Shown here: in pieces, positions 51,382-61,514 of the stretch | How positions within the stretch are numbered: position 1 is the first letter of the stretch | Layout: each line of letters starts with the position of its first letter | Assembly (NCBI RefSeq): GCF_023006325.1 | Contig: NZ_JAINDF010000002.1 | Span: 372,001-436,000 of the forward strand | Direction of reading: 5' to 3' | DNA from: Kordiimonas marina | GTDB taxonomy: Bacteria > Pseudomonadota > Alphaproteobacteria > Sphingomonadales > Kordiimonadaceae | DNA length: 64,000 nucleotides | The notes under the pieces: model-generated | Databases searched by the model: none | What the model was told of the DNA's origin: nothing | Seen by the model: the letters and a program-made list of their open reading frames with translations, nothing else | Translations under genes and position numbers: made by a program

Positions 51382-54216
51382 ATGTCTGCCGATGAAAGCA
51401 CCAAGCGCGATTATCGCGATACCGTCTTTTTGCCGACCACCGAGTTCCCCATGCGCGCGGGACTGCCGCAGCGCGAGCCGGAATTCCTGGCGCGCTGGTA
51501 CAAGGACAATCTGTATGGCCGCCTGCGCGCTGAAGCCGCGGGCCGGGAAAAGTTCGTCCTGCATGACGGCCCGCCGTATGCGAACGGCGACATTCACTTC
51601 GGCCACGCCATGCAGAAGACGCTTAAGGACGTGATCGTCAAATCCCAGCAGATGCAGGGCAAGGATGCGCCGTACGTGCCGGGCTGGGACTGCCATGGCC
51701 TGCCGATCGAATGGAAGATCGAAGAAAAATACCGCAAGAAGAAACTTAATAAGGATGAGGTCGACCCGGTCGAGTTCCGCAAGGAATGCCGCGAATTCGC
51801 CGACCACTGGATCAACACCCAGCGTGAGCAGTTCAAGCGCCTCGGCATCATTGGCGATTGGGACAACCCATACACCACCATGGCGTTCGACGCCGAAGCC
51901 ACCATCGTGGAGGAACTGCTGAAGTTCGCCATGTCGGATGCGCTTTACCGCGGTTCCAAGCCGGTGATGTGGTCGCCGGTCGAGAAGACCGCGCTCGCCG
52001 AAGCCGAGGTCGAGTATCATGACCATCTCTCGACCCAGATCGATGTCGCCTTCCCGTTCGTGAAGGCGCCGAGCGAGGAACTCAAGGACGCCCGCGTGGT
52101 CATCTGGACCACCACGCCCTGGACGATCCCGGCCAACCGCGCCGTCTGTTATGGCCCGGATCTGGACTATGTGGTGATCGAGGTTACCGAGGTGGCCGAA
52201 GGCTCCATGGCGAAAATCGGCGACCGGCTGATCGTGGCCGACGGCCTCGTGGTCAGCTTTGTCAAGCGCGCACACATCGACAATTATCTGCTGATCTCGC
52301 ACCTCAAGGGCTCGGCCTTCGAAGGCAGCGTGCTCGCCCACCCGTGGCGCGGCCAGGGCTATGACTTCGACGTGCCGATGCTGCCGGGGGACCATGTCAC
52401 CACCGATGCCGGTACCGGTTTCGTGCACACGGCCCCGGGCCACGGTGACGACGACTATCAGGTCGCTCACGTCAAGTTCGGCATTCCGGTGCCGTTCACG
52501 GTCGATGAGGCGGGCTGTTATTACGACCATGTGCCGCTGGTTGCCGGGGAGCATGTCTATAAGGTTGCGGACCATGTCTGTGAGCTTCTGGAAGGCGTTC
52601 ACGCGCTGATGGCCAAGGGCAAGATCAGCCACAGCTATCCGCACAGCTGGCGCTCCAAGGCACCGCTCATCTTCCGGAACACGCCGCAGTGGTTTATCTC
52701 GATGGAGAAGAACGACCTCAGGAAGAAGGCCCTCAAGGCCATCCGCGAGGACGTGAACTGGTACCCGGCCATTTCCAAGAACCGGATCGATGCCATGGTT
52801 TCCGACCGGCCGGACTGGGTGATCTCGCGCCAGCGTGCCTGGGGTGTGCCGATCACCATCTTCGTCCATAAGGAATCCGGTGAAATCCTGCAGGACCCGG
52901 AAGTCAACGCCCGCATCGTTCAGGCGGTCAAGGAAGGCGGCGCCGATGCCTGGGTCGCGATCCCGGCGCAGGATTTCCTGGGGGATGCCTACAAAGCCGA
53001 CGATTATGAGCAGGTCACCGACATTCTCGACGTCTGGTTCGACAGCGGCTGTACCCATGCCTTCGTCAGCGAAAAGCGGCCTGAGCTTCAAAGCCCGGCT
53101 GACCTGTATTTCGAAGGTTCGGACCAGCACCGCGGCTGGTTCCAGTCCAGCCTTCTGGAAAGCTGCGGCACCCGTGGTGTCGCGCCTTACAAGAATGTGC
53201 TGACCCACGGCATGGCGCTGGACGGCGAAGGCCGCAAGATGTCCAAGTCGCTCGGCAATACGGTCGCACCGCAGAAGATCATCGACCAGTATGGCGCCGA
53301 TATCCTCAGGCTCTGGACCGTGTCGGTCGACTATAAGGAAGATGTCCGCATCTCCGACCAGATCATCAAGGGCCAGGTCGATGCCTACCGGAAGATCCGT
53401 AACACCATGCGCTATCTGCTCGGCAACCTGGCGGGCTTCACCGAAGAGGAACGTCTGGACGCCGCCGACATGCCGGAGCTGGAGCGTTTCGTCCTGCACC
53501 GCCTGACCGAGCTGGATACGATGATCCGCGCGCGTTCGTCGGAGTTCGACTATAACCCGATCTTCCAGGCGCTGTATCAGTTCTGCATCGTCGACCTGTC
53601 GGCCTTCTATTTCGATGTCCGCAAGGACAGCCTCTACTGCGATGACCGCATGGGCATCCGCAGGCGGGCCGCACGGACCGTGCTGGATGAAGTGTTCAAG
53701 TGCCTCGCCACCTGGTTCGCGCCGATCCTGTCGTTCACGGCGGAAGAGGTATGGATGTCCCGCTACGGGGTGGACGCCGAAAGTGTGCACCTCCAGCAGT
53801 GGCCGACGCTGCACACGTCCTGGCAGGATGATGCGCTCGCTGAAAAATGGTCGAAAATCCGCCGTCTGCGCCGGGTTGTCACCGGGGCCCTGGAAATCGA
53901 CCGCCGTGAAAAGCGGATCGGTGCCAGCCTGCAGGCGAAGGTCGCTGTCTTTGTCGAAGATCCGGCCTATGTCGAAGCCTTCGCAGGGCAGGATGCCGCC
54001 GAGCTGTTCATCACCTCGACTGCCAGCTTGGAGCAGGGCCCGGCCCCTGAAGGCGCCTTCACGCTTGACGACGTCAAAGGCGTTGCAGTTGTTACCGGGC
54101 TTGCCTCGGGCGAGAAATGCGAACGCTGCTGGGTGGTTTCCGATGAGGTCACCGAGCACGGCGAGCTGTGCCACCGCTGCGCGGACGCCGTGAAACGCCA
54201 GGACGACGCGGCCTGA
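51382..54216 (+). CDS. ileS: Isoleucyl-tRNA synthetase
   Basis: A 944-residue class I enzyme. The HIGH counterpart is in DGPPYANGDIHFGHAMQKT; the CP1 editing domain spans about 200-420 (TTPWTIPANRAVCYG and GTGFVHTAPGHGDDD); KMSKS is in GEGRKMSKSLGN; the zinc-binding end is CERCWVVSDE...CHRC. This is the bacterial IleS1 type. Its stop overlaps the lspA start by one base. A 242-base leader with no T-box separates it from the upstream pseudo-receiver gene. Confidence 0.97.
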   Translation: MSADESTKRDYRDTVFLPTTEFPMRAGLPQREPEFLARWYKDNLYGRLRAEAAGREKFVLHDGPPYANGDIHFGHAMQKTLKDVIVKSQQMQGKDAPYVPGWDCHGLPIEWKIEEKYRKKKLNKDEVDPVEFRKECREFADHWINTQREQFKRLGIIGDWDNPYTTMAFDAEATIVEELLKFAMSDALYRGSKPVMWSPVEKTALAEAEVEYHDHLSTQIDVAFPFVKAPSEELKDARVVIWTTTPWTIPANRAVCYGPDLDYVVIEVTEVAEGSMAKIGDRLIVADGLVVSFVKRAHIDNYLLISHLKGSAFEGSVLAHPWRGQGYDFDVPMLPGDHVTTDAGTGFVHTAPGHGDDDYQVAHVKFGIPVPFTVDEAGCYYDHVPLVAGEHVYKVADHVCELLEGVHALMAKGKISHSYPHSWRSKAPLIFRNTPQWFISMEKNDLRKKALKAIREDVNWYPAISKNRIDAMVSDRPDWVISRQRAWGVPITIFVHKESGEILQDPEVNARIVQAVKEGGADAWVAIPAQDFLGDAYKADDYEQVTDILDVWFDSGCTHAFVSEKRPELQSPADLYFEGSDQHRGWFQSSLLESCGTRGVAPYKNVLTHGMALDGEGRKMSKSLGNTVAPQKIIDQYGADILRLWTVSVDYKEDVRISDQIIKGQVDAYRKIRNTMRYLLGNLAGFTEEERLDAADMPELERFVLHRLTELDTMIRARSSEFDYNPIFQALYQFCIVDLSAFYFDVRKDSLYCDDRMGIRRRAARTVLDEVFKCLATWFAPILSFTAEEVWMSRYGVDAESVHLQQWPTLHTSWQDDALAEKWSKIRRLRRVVTGALEIDRREKRIGASLQAKVAVFVEDPAYVEAFAGQDAAELFITSTASLEQGPAPEGAFTLDDVKGVAVVTGLASGEKCERCWVVSDEVTEHGELCHRCADAVKRQDDAA

Positions 54217-54755
54217 TGCTGAAAGCTGGGCTTCATCTCCGGTTTGGGCTTCTGGTCGGCTTCCTTCTCATGGTGGCCGACCAGCTCAGCAAATACTGGA
54301 TCCTGCACGGGCTGGACCTGCCGACACGCGGCAGTATCGCCCTGCTGCCGTTCCTGAATTTCACCATGGTGTGGAACCACGGCATCTCCATGGGGCTGCC
54401 GATCGGGTCTGCACTTGGCAAGTGGGGCATTGTGGTGCTCACCGGTGGGATCAGCGCATGGCTTCTGGCGTGGCTCGTGAAAACCGCCAGCCGGGTTGAG
54501 GCACTTTCGCTCGGCCTCATCATCGGCGGGGCCGTCGGCAACATCATCGACCGGCTGATTTACGGCGCCGTGGTGGACTTTGTGCACCTCCATGCGGGCG
54601 GTTACAGCTTCTATGTTTTCAACCTCGCGGACAGTGCGATCAGCATCGGTGTGGCCATCCTGCTCATTGATGGCTTGCGGGGAGGCGCTAAAGGCCCTAA
54701 AAATGCCCAAAAGGTCGGCGAGGGTGCGACCGACCGTGAAGGAGAGAGTTCATGA
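54216..54755 (+). CDS. lspA: Lipoprotein signal peptidase
   Basis: A 179-residue inner-membrane aspartyl protease (four membrane helices) that removes signal peptides of diacylglyceryl prolipoproteins. The catalytic aspartates are in GGAVGNIIDRL and in FNLADSAISIG. A polar C-terminal end of about 20 residues (from GAKGPKN) lies in the cytoplasm. The ATG overlaps the ileS stop, and its own stop overlaps the next ATG, so ileS, lspA and the DUF3035 gene form one operon. Confidence 0.95.
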   Translation: MLKAGLHLRFGLLVGFLLMVADQLSKYWILHGLDLPTRGSIALLPFLNFTMVWNHGISMGLPIGSALGKWGIVVLTGGISAWLLAWLVKTASRVEALSLGLIIGGAVGNIIDRLIYGAVVDFVHLHAGGYSFYVFNLADSAISIGVAILLIDGLRGGAKGPKNAQKVGEGATDREGESS

Positions 54756-55198
54756 ATCTCAAGTCTGTATCGTTGCTGGTGGCTGCTGGCCTGAGTGTCG
54801 CGGCCTGTGGCGGCAGCGGCAAAGCAAGCCCTGACGAATTCCAGGTTGTCGACCGGGCACCGCTTGTCGTGCCGCCGGAAGCCGATCTGACCCCGCCGGC
54901 GCCGGGTAAGGCGCGCGCGCAGGAGATTGATCCCGGCCGTCAGGCTTTCGAGGCCCTGTTCCCGGGCAAGAAATATACGCCCAAGCCCAAAAGCAAGGGT
55001 GAGGTAGCGCTTCTGTCCCGCATTGGCCGCGCTGATGCCGATGTTCGCTCGAACACGAGCGGCAAGAAGGATGTCCAGGTGGTCAAGAAGACCCTGCTTC
55101 TGGCGGACCTTCTGAAGGCGACCGACCGCCAGTTCGAGCCGGACAATATCGCCATCCGCCGTGTGGCCGAAGGCTCGAAGGCTGAAGGCGATAACTAA
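54752..55198 (+). CDS. DUF3035-family lipoprotein
   Basis: A 148-residue lipoprotein: signal with lipobox SVAAC (Cys19), then the conserved SPDEFQVVDRAPLVVPPEADLTPP typical of DUF3035, an alphaproteobacterial family that often follows lspA. It is presumed to be an outer-membrane or periplasmic lipoprotein related to envelope upkeep; the function is not established. It overlaps lspA by four bases (ATGA) and is closed by a hairpin. Confidence 0.88.
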   Translation: MNLKSVSLLVAAGLSVAACGGSGKASPDEFQVVDRAPLVVPPEADLTPPAPGKARAQEIDPGRQAFEALFPGKKYTPKPKSKGEVALLSRIGRADADVRSNTSGKKDVQVVKKTLLLADLLKATDRQFEPDNIAIRRVAEGSKAEGDN

Positions 55199-55220
55199 GC
55201 CAACCAGGCAGCCAAATGTT

Positions 55221-55256
55221 TCAAACGCCCGGCCCCTTCAGGACCGGGCGTTTTGC
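55221..55256 (+). terminator. Terminator of the ileS-lspA operon
   Basis: AAACGCCCGG (55223-55232) pairs with CCGGGCGTTT (55244-55253), 11-base loop, followed by TTTTGC. Confidence 0.85.
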
Positions 55257-55336
55257 TATTTAGCGCCTCGGCCTCGGGGCACGGGTCTTGCATGGTTTTT
55301 GAAAAGTACTGAAAACCACGTCCGAGGGGGATAAAT

Positions 55337-55783
55337 ATGCCGGTCGACCCAATTGCTCAATCTGCTGCCGCATCGTCTACGACGCGGGCGGGGCTAGGGG
55401 TGACAATAGGTGCCGGCCTGGATGTGAGTTTTCAGGACACCCTGGCCCAGCTTGAGGCGCGGGAAAAAGGCACGCCCATTGAAAGCGTCGATACAGGCGT
55501 CGCCGTGCATGGCCTCCTTGGCTGGGCTGCGGTGCGCAAACAGCAGGAAGCGAGACTGCAGGCGCTTTCCGTCATCATCCATGAAATGGGACTGACCACC
55601 CAGGCGGTGGAGAAGATGAGCGCGGCGGATCAGGCCGATCTTGAAGCCAAGGTTTCGAAACGGACCGATTCCATGCTCCAGGCGATCAAGGAGGACGCGC
55701 TCGAAAAGGCGGAAAAGAAGAAATCCGTGCTTTACCGCCATACCCCGCTCCCACGGGAAAAGAACACCCTGCCGGGCATTTGA
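55337..55783 (+). CDS. Orphan protein of 148 residues
   Basis: A soluble helical protein: a disordered Ser/Thr/Ala start (about 1-30), then VSFQDTLAQLEAREKGTPIES, a LLGWAAVRKQQEARLQALSVIIHEMGL helix, and a charged end with repeated Lys/Glu (KAEKKKSVLYRHTPLPREK). The length and helical nature recall chaperone- or FliK-like flagellar accessory proteins, but I see no direct similarity. The ribosome site GAGGGGG precedes it. It lies between the lspA operon and mutL, both on the same strand. Confidence 0.6.
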   Translation: MPVDPIAQSAAASSTTRAGLGVTIGAGLDVSFQDTLAQLEAREKGTPIESVDTGVAVHGLLGWAAVRKQQEARLQALSVIIHEMGLTTQAVEKMSAADQADLEAKVSKRTDSMLQAIKEDALEKAEKKKSVLYRHTPLPREKNTLPGI

Positions 55784-55840
55784 GGCAGGGACGGCGCGCG
55801 CCCTCTTCCGCTCAGTTTCATTCCCTGATAGGGTCGCGCC

Positions 55841-57736
55841 ATGACCAGCCAGAACAGACATGACCTGCCGGAAAGCGCCGGGATTATCCGGCTTCTCTCA
55901 GAACGCACGATCAACCGAATCGCTGCGGGTGAAGTGGTTGAACGCCCGGCGAGCGCGGTGAAGGAACTGGTCGAGAATTCGATCGACGCCGGCGCCACGC
56001 GCATCGATGTGGTGATGCGCGATGGCGGCAAGGCGCTCATCCAGGTTACCGATGACGGCAAGGGCATGAGCCCGGACGAACTCAGCCTCTCGGTAGAACG
56101 CCATGCCACCTCCAAGCTTACGGACGAGGACCTCGTCAATATCGCCTCGCTCGGCTTCCGGGGGGAGGCTCTGGCCTCCATCGGCGCGGTGGCGCGGCTG
56201 AGTGTGACCTCCCGCGCGCGCGGCAGTGATGAAGCTTGGGCGGTGCGGGTCGAAGGCGGTGGAAAGCACGCGCCGGAACCGGCGGCTTTTTCAAATGGCA
56301 CGCGGGTCGAAGTGCGGGACCTGTTCTACGCCACGCCCGCGCGGCTCAAGTTCATGAAAACCAGCCGCACCGAATATGGCCAGGCGGCGGATGTTTTGAA
56401 GCGCCTCGCCATGGCGCATCCGGACATTGCCTTCAGCCTGTCGGACGGTGACCGCACGACTTTTTCGGCGCCGCCCGTGGGCGGACTCGCGGGCGACGCG
56501 CGGCTCGAACGCCTCGCCGCCATCCTCGGCCGGGAATTCCGCGATAACGCCATCGAAATCGATGCCGAACGCGAAGGCCTGCACCTGACCGGGTTCGCCG
56601 GTCTGCCGACCTTCAGCCGTGGCAATGCCATGCACCAGTATCTGTTCGTGAATGGCCGCCCGGTGAAGGACCGGCTGCTGGTGGGCGCGGTCCGTGGGGC
56701 CTATCAGGATTATCTCGCGCGGGACCGGCATCCGGTGCTGGCGCTGTTTCTGGATGTGCCGTCCGAATTTGTCGATGTGAACGTGCATCCGGCGAAGGCG
56801 GAGGTGCGCTTCAAGGAGGCGGGGCTGGTGCGCGGCATGATCGTCTCGGCGCTCCGCCACGGTCTCGGCATGGCCGGGCACCGGGCCTCGACAACTGTTG
56901 CCAGTGCAGCACTTGGCGCGATGCGCCCGCATGACGGCGGACCGTCGCTGCCGTGGGGTCGCGCGGCGGAACGCCCGACGCTGCCGAGGGGCTTTGCCGC
57001 CCAGTTTGATGGCATTTATGCCCCGGCCGAATCCTCCGGCGGCAGCTTCGGTGAGGGCGGGCAGCTGGCCCTCGACCGCACCGGCGATATCGCCATGCCG
57101 AGCGCGCGCCCGACCTATGAAACTACAGAGATGCCAGCCGCCCCCGTGCAGGAGGACTTCCCGCTCGGCACCGCGCGCGGGCAGGTGCACGCCACCTATA
57201 TCGTTTCGCAAACCGCGGACGGCATCGTCATCGTCGACCAGCACGCCGCGCATGAGCGACTGGTCTATGAGCGCATGAAAAAGCAGATCGCGGCCACCGG
57301 CGTCGCCCGCCAGACGCTTCTGCTGCCGGAAGTGGTGGAGCTGGAAGAAGGCCCTGCCGAACGGCTGACCGCGCGCGCGGACGAACTGGCCGGGCTTGGC
57401 CTGATCATCGAACCCTTCGGCGAAGGCGCGGTGGTGGTGCGCGAAGTGCCCGCCATGCTGGGCAAGATGAATGTTCAGGGCCTTGTGCGGGACCTGGCTG
57501 ATGAGCTGACGGAACTGGATGAAGCACTGTCCCTCAAGGAACGGCTTGAGGATGTCGCGGGCACCATGGCCTGCCACGGCAGCGTCCGCGCGGGCCGCCG
57601 CTTGACGGTGGATGAGATGAACGCGCTCCTCCGTGAAATGGAAGCCACGCCGCATTCCGGCCAGTGCAACCATGGCCGCCCCACCTATGTGGAGCTCAAG
57701 CTCGCCGATATCGAAAAGCTGTTCGGACGGCGCTAG
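55841..57736 (+). CDS. mutL: DNA mismatch repair protein MutL, endonuclease type
   Basis: A 631-residue protein. The N-terminal GHKL ATPase has [16 protein letters not shown] and [10 protein letters not shown] long variable linker (about 350-430) leads to the C-terminal dimer domain, where the endonuclease motif [12 protein letters not shown] (DQHAx2Ex4E) and QCNHGRPT are present. This is the nicking MutL of bacteria without MutH. It lacks a close ribosome site but starts at the family position. Converges with the patatin gene, with 3 bases between the stops. Confidence 0.95.
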   Translation: MTSQNRHDLPESAGIIRLLSERTINRIAAGEVVERPASAVKELVENSIDAGATRIDVVMRDGGKALIQVTDDGKGMSPDELSLSVERHATSKLTDEDLVNIASLGFRGEALASIGAVARLSVTSRARGSDEAWAVRVEGGGKHAPEPAAFSNGTRVEVRDLFYATPARLKFMKTSRTEYGQAADVLKRLAMAHPDIAFSLSDGDRTTFSAPPVGGLAGDARLERLAAILGREFRDNAIEIDAEREGLHLTGFAGLPTFSRGNAMHQYLFVNGRPVKDRLLVGAVRGAYQDYLARDRHPVLALFLDVPSEFVDVNVHPAKAEVRFKEAGLVRGMIVSALRHGLGMAGHRASTTVASAALGAMRPHDGGPSLPWGRAAERPTLPRGFAAQFDGIYAPAESSGGSFGEGGQLALDRTGDIAMPSARPTYETTEMPAAPVQEDFPLGTARGQVHATYIVSQTADGIVIVDQHAAHERLVYERMKKQIAATGVARQTLLLPEVVELEEGPAERLTARADELAGLGLIIEPFGEGAVVVREVPAMLGKMNVQGLVRDLADELTELDEALSLKERLEDVAGTMACHGSVRAGRRLTVDEMNALLREMEATPHSGQCNHGRPTYVELKLADIEKLFGRR

Positions 57737-57739
57737 GCC

Positions 57740-60124
57740 TCACTCGCTGAACTGGGCCTTGAGGGTCGCGATGAGGTCGCGGCATTGTTCGGCGTGGTGA
57801 TATTCGGTGTCGAGGATGGAGAGGTAAAGCCGCTTCTTGAGGCCCTCGAGGTCGAAATCGTCCGGCAGGGCACCCGGTCCCGCGGCATCGAGCACGAAGT
57901 CGATCAGCCGGGTGGCGGCGTGGATGCGGCCCCAGATATAGTCATTTTCCCGCGCGCGGCGGCTGAAGAAAGCGCCGAAATTATACAGCTGGTTCCCCAG
58001 AAGCGGGTGCTTGGCCGCCCCCTCATAGAGGTCCTGGCAGTCAAGCGGGCTGATGCGGTCGACGCGGATTTCATCCACCTCCAGAAGGTCGAAGCTCTTG
58101 TTCATCGGCAGGGTCATGATGTCATAGAAGGCATAGCCCACGTAGGCGCGGAACAGCGTGTGCCGGAGCTCGGTGTTCGGTAGGCCGGAGATGGAGGCCG
58201 AGAGCATTTCGTCGGTGTCGAGGTCGAGTGTTTCGAGCCGCATGGCTTCGCCCAGGCTTTTCAGGAAGCTTTCGATGTCGGCGTCGGCCATCGGCCCCTG
58301 AACCAGTTTGGTGAAGAGCGCGGGGTCATACACGGTGGCGGTCCAGCAGCTTTTGAAGGCTTCCAGGTCTTCGTAGATGCTTTTCTTCAGCGCCTTCACC
58401 TGGATGAATTCCTGGGCGGCTTCCTCATGCTGCATGAAGCGGTTGAGCTTCTGGATCACGAAGCGGAGGCGGCGCACGCGGTAGTCCACATCCAGTTCCC
58501 GGAACATCTGGACATGGAGGAGAAAATTGTCTTTCCCGGTCGGGCGGCGGCCGCCTTCGGGGTAGAGCATCCCCTTGTCCTCAGCCCAGGTCTTGAGGGT
58601 TTCAAACGTGTCGCCTTCCGAAACGCGCAGGCCCTGCAGGGCGGCACCCTCAACGATCAGCTGGCTGAGCCGTTCCAAGAGCCGCACGGTCTTGGCCTGG
58701 ACGTAGCTTGCGTAGGTATAGCCGGTGCCCTGGTGGGCGACCTCATGCGCGCGTTCGCGCCAGGAGGCCAGCATGGCGGTATCCAGGCGCCAGTCGCGTT
58801 CGAGCACGATATTTTCGTCGACGAGTTCGTTGATCTCGACCTCGACCGACTGCAGCACGGCTTCCAGCCGGCGCGCCGCCTTGTTCTGGCGGCCGATTTC
58901 CAGAAGGTCCTCATAGATCGGTTCGTTGCGCGGGATTTCCGCCAGCGACGACAGGATGGTGCGGAAGAAGCCGGGCAGCTCGTCATGGCGGCGATATTGC
59001 AGCAATTCCTCCGGGTCGTCCGGCAGCGGGTCGACATAAACGATGCGGCGGTCCACCTCCCGGTGCGCCGGGCGGTCATAGACCGACTGGATCGCGGCGC
59101 CGAACGGCTTGTTGTTGGTCACACCGCCATCGATGAAGGACATGGCATTCAGGACCGAACGGTCGCTGGCCAGGTTCGGGAAGTTCTTGGCGATAAATTC
59201 ATCGCGCTTCGGCCACACCTGCCCGCGGGCGGACAGCCGTTCTTCCAGGTCCATCAACCGCATCGGCGGGAAGGCGCCGGGGAAGCTGGAGGTCGCGCGC
59301 GCGGCAAACCCGAGCCCGGCGACATTGTCATCACCGAAATCGCTGGTGATCCCGGCGCCGAGCGCGTTCCGGTAGCCGAAATTGAGGATGACGCTGTGCT
59401 GGTGCTCCAATATTTCCGCCGGGTCATGCAGTGTGATGCGCCGGTGCTGGCCGTAAAAATTGGTCAGGCTGACGAACAGTTCCAGCTTGTGGCCGATCGG
59501 CATGAGGCTGCTGTCGTCCGTCACCTTGCCCATGTTTTCGCAGGCGTTGAGCATCCAGGTCAGCATCCGGGTGCCGGAGAAGGGCGGCTTGAACCAGCGT
59601 GAGCGCACAAAGCGGGACAGCTTGCGCCGGGTTTCCATATCCGGGCGGTTGCGGCCGAAGATACGCTTGCTGAACAGCCACAGGAACGGGTGCATATAGA
59701 CCTTGCTCCAGCGCTCGGCGAGGGTGCCTGTCTCCATCAGTTCCTCGACATCGCCGAGGTGGAGCCACATGGTGCGAAGGGGGTCCAGGTCCAGGTCGTG
59801 GGCCAGCGCACGGGCGAGGAAAATCCCGTTGATGCCGCCCGCCGACGCGCCGGAGACAGCGTCGACGATCACCCGCAGTTCCAGCTTGTGGCCGAGCGCC
59901 TGAAGAAGCTCGAAATAAAGCGCTTCGGTGTCGGTGCTGTAGGGCCGTTCCGGGGCGACTTTATCGAAGCTGGTGCGGTGGCGTTCCTGCCGGTCGGTGA
60001 GGCTGTGGTAGGCGCGGGAGGCGCGGACGAGCTTCAGGACTTCGTTCGAAATGCCGTTCATATAAACGGCAAGCGAAGCCCCGCCGTAGCATACGAGCGC
60101 CAGTCTGAGTTCCTTTTCGCGCAT
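57740..60124 (-). CDS. Patatin-like phospholipase with DUF3376 domain
   Basis: A 794-residue protein. The patatin domain occupies about 5-400: the oxyanion loop GGASLAVYMNG near the start, the nucleophile S94 in SGASAGG, and the dyad aspartate D332 in SFIDGGVTNNKP. The DUF3376 region follows from about 400 to the end, all helical. Such proteins are presumed lipid acyl hydrolases of unknown substrate; this length and layout occur in many alphaproteobacteria and actinobacteria. There is no signal peptide. Confidence 0.85.
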   Translation of the reverse strand: MREKELRLALVCYGGASLAVYMNGISNEVLKLVRASRAYHSLTDRQERHRTSFDKVAPERPYSTDTEALYFELLQALGHKLELRVIVDAVSGASAGGINGIFLARALAHDLDLDPLRTMWLHLGDVEELMETGTLAERWSKVYMHPFLWLFSKRIFGRNRPDMETRRKLSRFVRSRWFKPPFSGTRMLTWMLNACENMGKVTDDSSLMPIGHKLELFVSLTNFYGQHRRITLHDPAEILEHQHSVILNFGYRNALGAGITSDFGDDNVAGLGFAARATSSFPGAFPPMRLMDLEERLSARGQVWPKRDEFIAKNFPNLASDRSVLNAMSFIDGGVTNNKPFGAAIQSVYDRPAHREVDRRIVYVDPLPDDPEELLQYRRHDELPGFFRTILSSLAEIPRNEPIYEDLLEIGRQNKAARRLEAVLQSVEVEINELVDENIVLERDWRLDTAMLASWRERAHEVAHQGTGYTYASYVQAKTVRLLERLSQLIVEGAALQGLRVSEGDTFETLKTWAEDKGMLYPEGGRRPTGKDNFLLHVQMFRELDVDYRVRRLRFVIQKLNRFMQHEEAAQEFIQVKALKKSIYEDLEAFKSCWTATVYDPALFTKLVQGPMADADIESFLKSLGEAMRLETLDLDTDEMLSASISGLPNTELRHTLFRAYVGYAFYDIMTLPMNKSFDLLEVDEIRVDRISPLDCQDLYEGAAKHPLLGNQLYNFGAFFSRRARENDYIWGRIHAATRLIDFVLDAAGPGALPDDFDLEGLKKRLYLSILDTEYHHAEQCRDLIATLKAQFSE

Positions 60125-60372
60125 ATCCTTTAGCCCTCAGGCCTCTCCCCCGCTGGTCGTTCCGCTAGTGTGCCGTTTTTTAACGTGAATTTCCAATGGC
60201 TTTTCGAGGGGCGCTTGTGACGGTGGCTGGAAAACGCTGGCTGTGTGGTCTAACTTTGGTTTGAGGGGGCGCCAAAGCATTTGCGGCACCCGCCCGGCGG
60301 CCTTTAAGACCGAAGGAACGGATATCGGCCTCGTCTGGTCATGACAGAGACGACAGGCCCCAAGCGGAAGGA

Positions 60373-61413
60373 ATGCCCGTGGCCCAAACCATGCCGCCAA
60401 AGCCCGAGATCGCTGCCAGCGCGGACTGGCTGCCGCACCGGTATGATCCGGTGCGCGACGCTGTGCATTTCCACCATATTCCGCGCGCCCTGCACCGGGG
60501 GGCCACCTTCCTGACGGATGACCATCTGCCAACCACGGGCACGCCCGCGGTGATCGGCAGCGCCGAGGCCATGGCTGCGGCGCAGGGTGTGGCCGGGCCC
60601 ATCCATTATATTTTCCATTCGGCTTACTGCTGTTCCACGCTGCTCGCCCGCGCGGTCGATATTGACGGCGTGGCGATGGGGCTGAAGGAGCCGGTGATCC
60701 TGAATGACATGGTTGGTTGGCGCCACCGGGGCGGGGCTGAAGCGAGTGTGAAAAGCCGCCTAGATATGGCGCTGACGTTGCTGGCCCGGCCGTTCAGTCC
60801 GGGGGAGGCAACAGTGGTCAAGCCGTCGAACCTGGTGAACGGGCTCGCGCCCGCCATGCTGGACATGCGGCCGGGGGCGCGGGCACTTCTGCTGCACGCA
60901 CCTTTGCGCGCCTATCTGGCGTCGATCGCCAAGAAGGGCATGTGGGGCAGGCTGTGGGTGCGCGACCTTTTGATCAAGCTTCTGAAGGAAGGCCGGGTCA
61001 ACCTCGGTATTGCCGACGACCAGTATCTGGCGCTCACCGATATCCAGGTGGCAGCGGTTGGCTGGCTGGCGCAGCATGACTTTTTCACCCGGCTTGCCCG
61101 GCACTATGGCCCTGCGCGGGTGCGGACGCTGGACAGTGAAACGCTTCTGGACCGCCCCGCCGAGGTGATGGTGCAGTTGAACGCGCTTTTCGGGCTCGGC
61201 CTTTCAGCCGAAGCGGCTGGTGCCATCGCCACAGGGCCCGCCTTCACCCGGCATTCCAAGCTGGGTGGTGATTTCGGCGCCGAGGACCATCGGGCCGAGA
61301 ATGAAACCTCGGCTGATCATCATGCGGACGAGATCGAGAAAGTCGCCAAGTGGGCGGAAGCCATCGCCAAAACCGCCGGGATAGAGGCCGCCTTGCCGAA
61401 CCCGATTCTCTGA
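60373..61413 (+). CDS. Sulfotransferase-like protein next to a TonB-dependent receptor
   Basis: A 346-residue cytoplasmic protein. The segment GPIHYIFHSAYCCSTLLARAVD carries a P-loop-like phosphate-binding site in the place of the PAPS loop of sulfotransferases; the rest is helical and distantly similar to that fold. A charged His/Asp/Glu end follows (about 295-335). The start could be the ATG at 60373 or the GTG at 60379, both shortly after AAGGA. It converges with a TonB-dependent receptor; such gene pairs occur in glycan- or siderophore-uptake loci of other bacteria, which is only a hint here. Confidence 0.65.
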   Translation: MPVAQTMPPKPEIAASADWLPHRYDPVRDAVHFHHIPRALHRGATFLTDDHLPTTGTPAVIGSAEAMAAAQGVAGPIHYIFHSAYCCSTLLARAVDIDGVAMGLKEPVILNDMVGWRHRGGAEASVKSRLDMALTLLARPFSPGEATVVKPSNLVNGLAPAMLDMRPGARALLLHAPLRAYLASIAKKGMWGRLWVRDLLIKLLKEGRVNLGIADDQYLALTDIQVAAVGWLAQHDFFTRLARHYGPARVRTLDSETLLDRPAEVMVQLNALFGLGLSAEAAGAIATGPAFTRHSKLGGDFGAEDHRAENETSADHHADEIEKVAKWAEAIAKTAGIEAALPNPIL

Positions 61414-61463
61414 CAGCTCATGTAAAATCAGTTGGGCCGGTCTTTCTGGCCTGGCGGACAAAA

Positions 61464-61496
61464 GGAAAGGGCGGACCCGAAGGTCCGCCCTTTTTG
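61464..61496. terminator. Bidirectional terminator
   Basis: AAAGGGCGGACC (61466-61477) pairs with GGTCCGCCCTTT (61482-61493), 4-base loop, between the sulfotransferase-like gene and the convergent receptor gene. Confidence 0.88.
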
Positions 61497-61514
61497 TTTG
61501 GATGTTCGTCAACC

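Noticed and set aside
51337-54174. 945-residue antisense frame over ileS
   Set aside because: It is a shadow of ileS; the other strand is a full isoleucyl-tRNA synthetase with all motifs.
56291-57673. 460-residue antisense frame over mutL
   Set aside because: It has no ribosome site and opposes an intact mutL.
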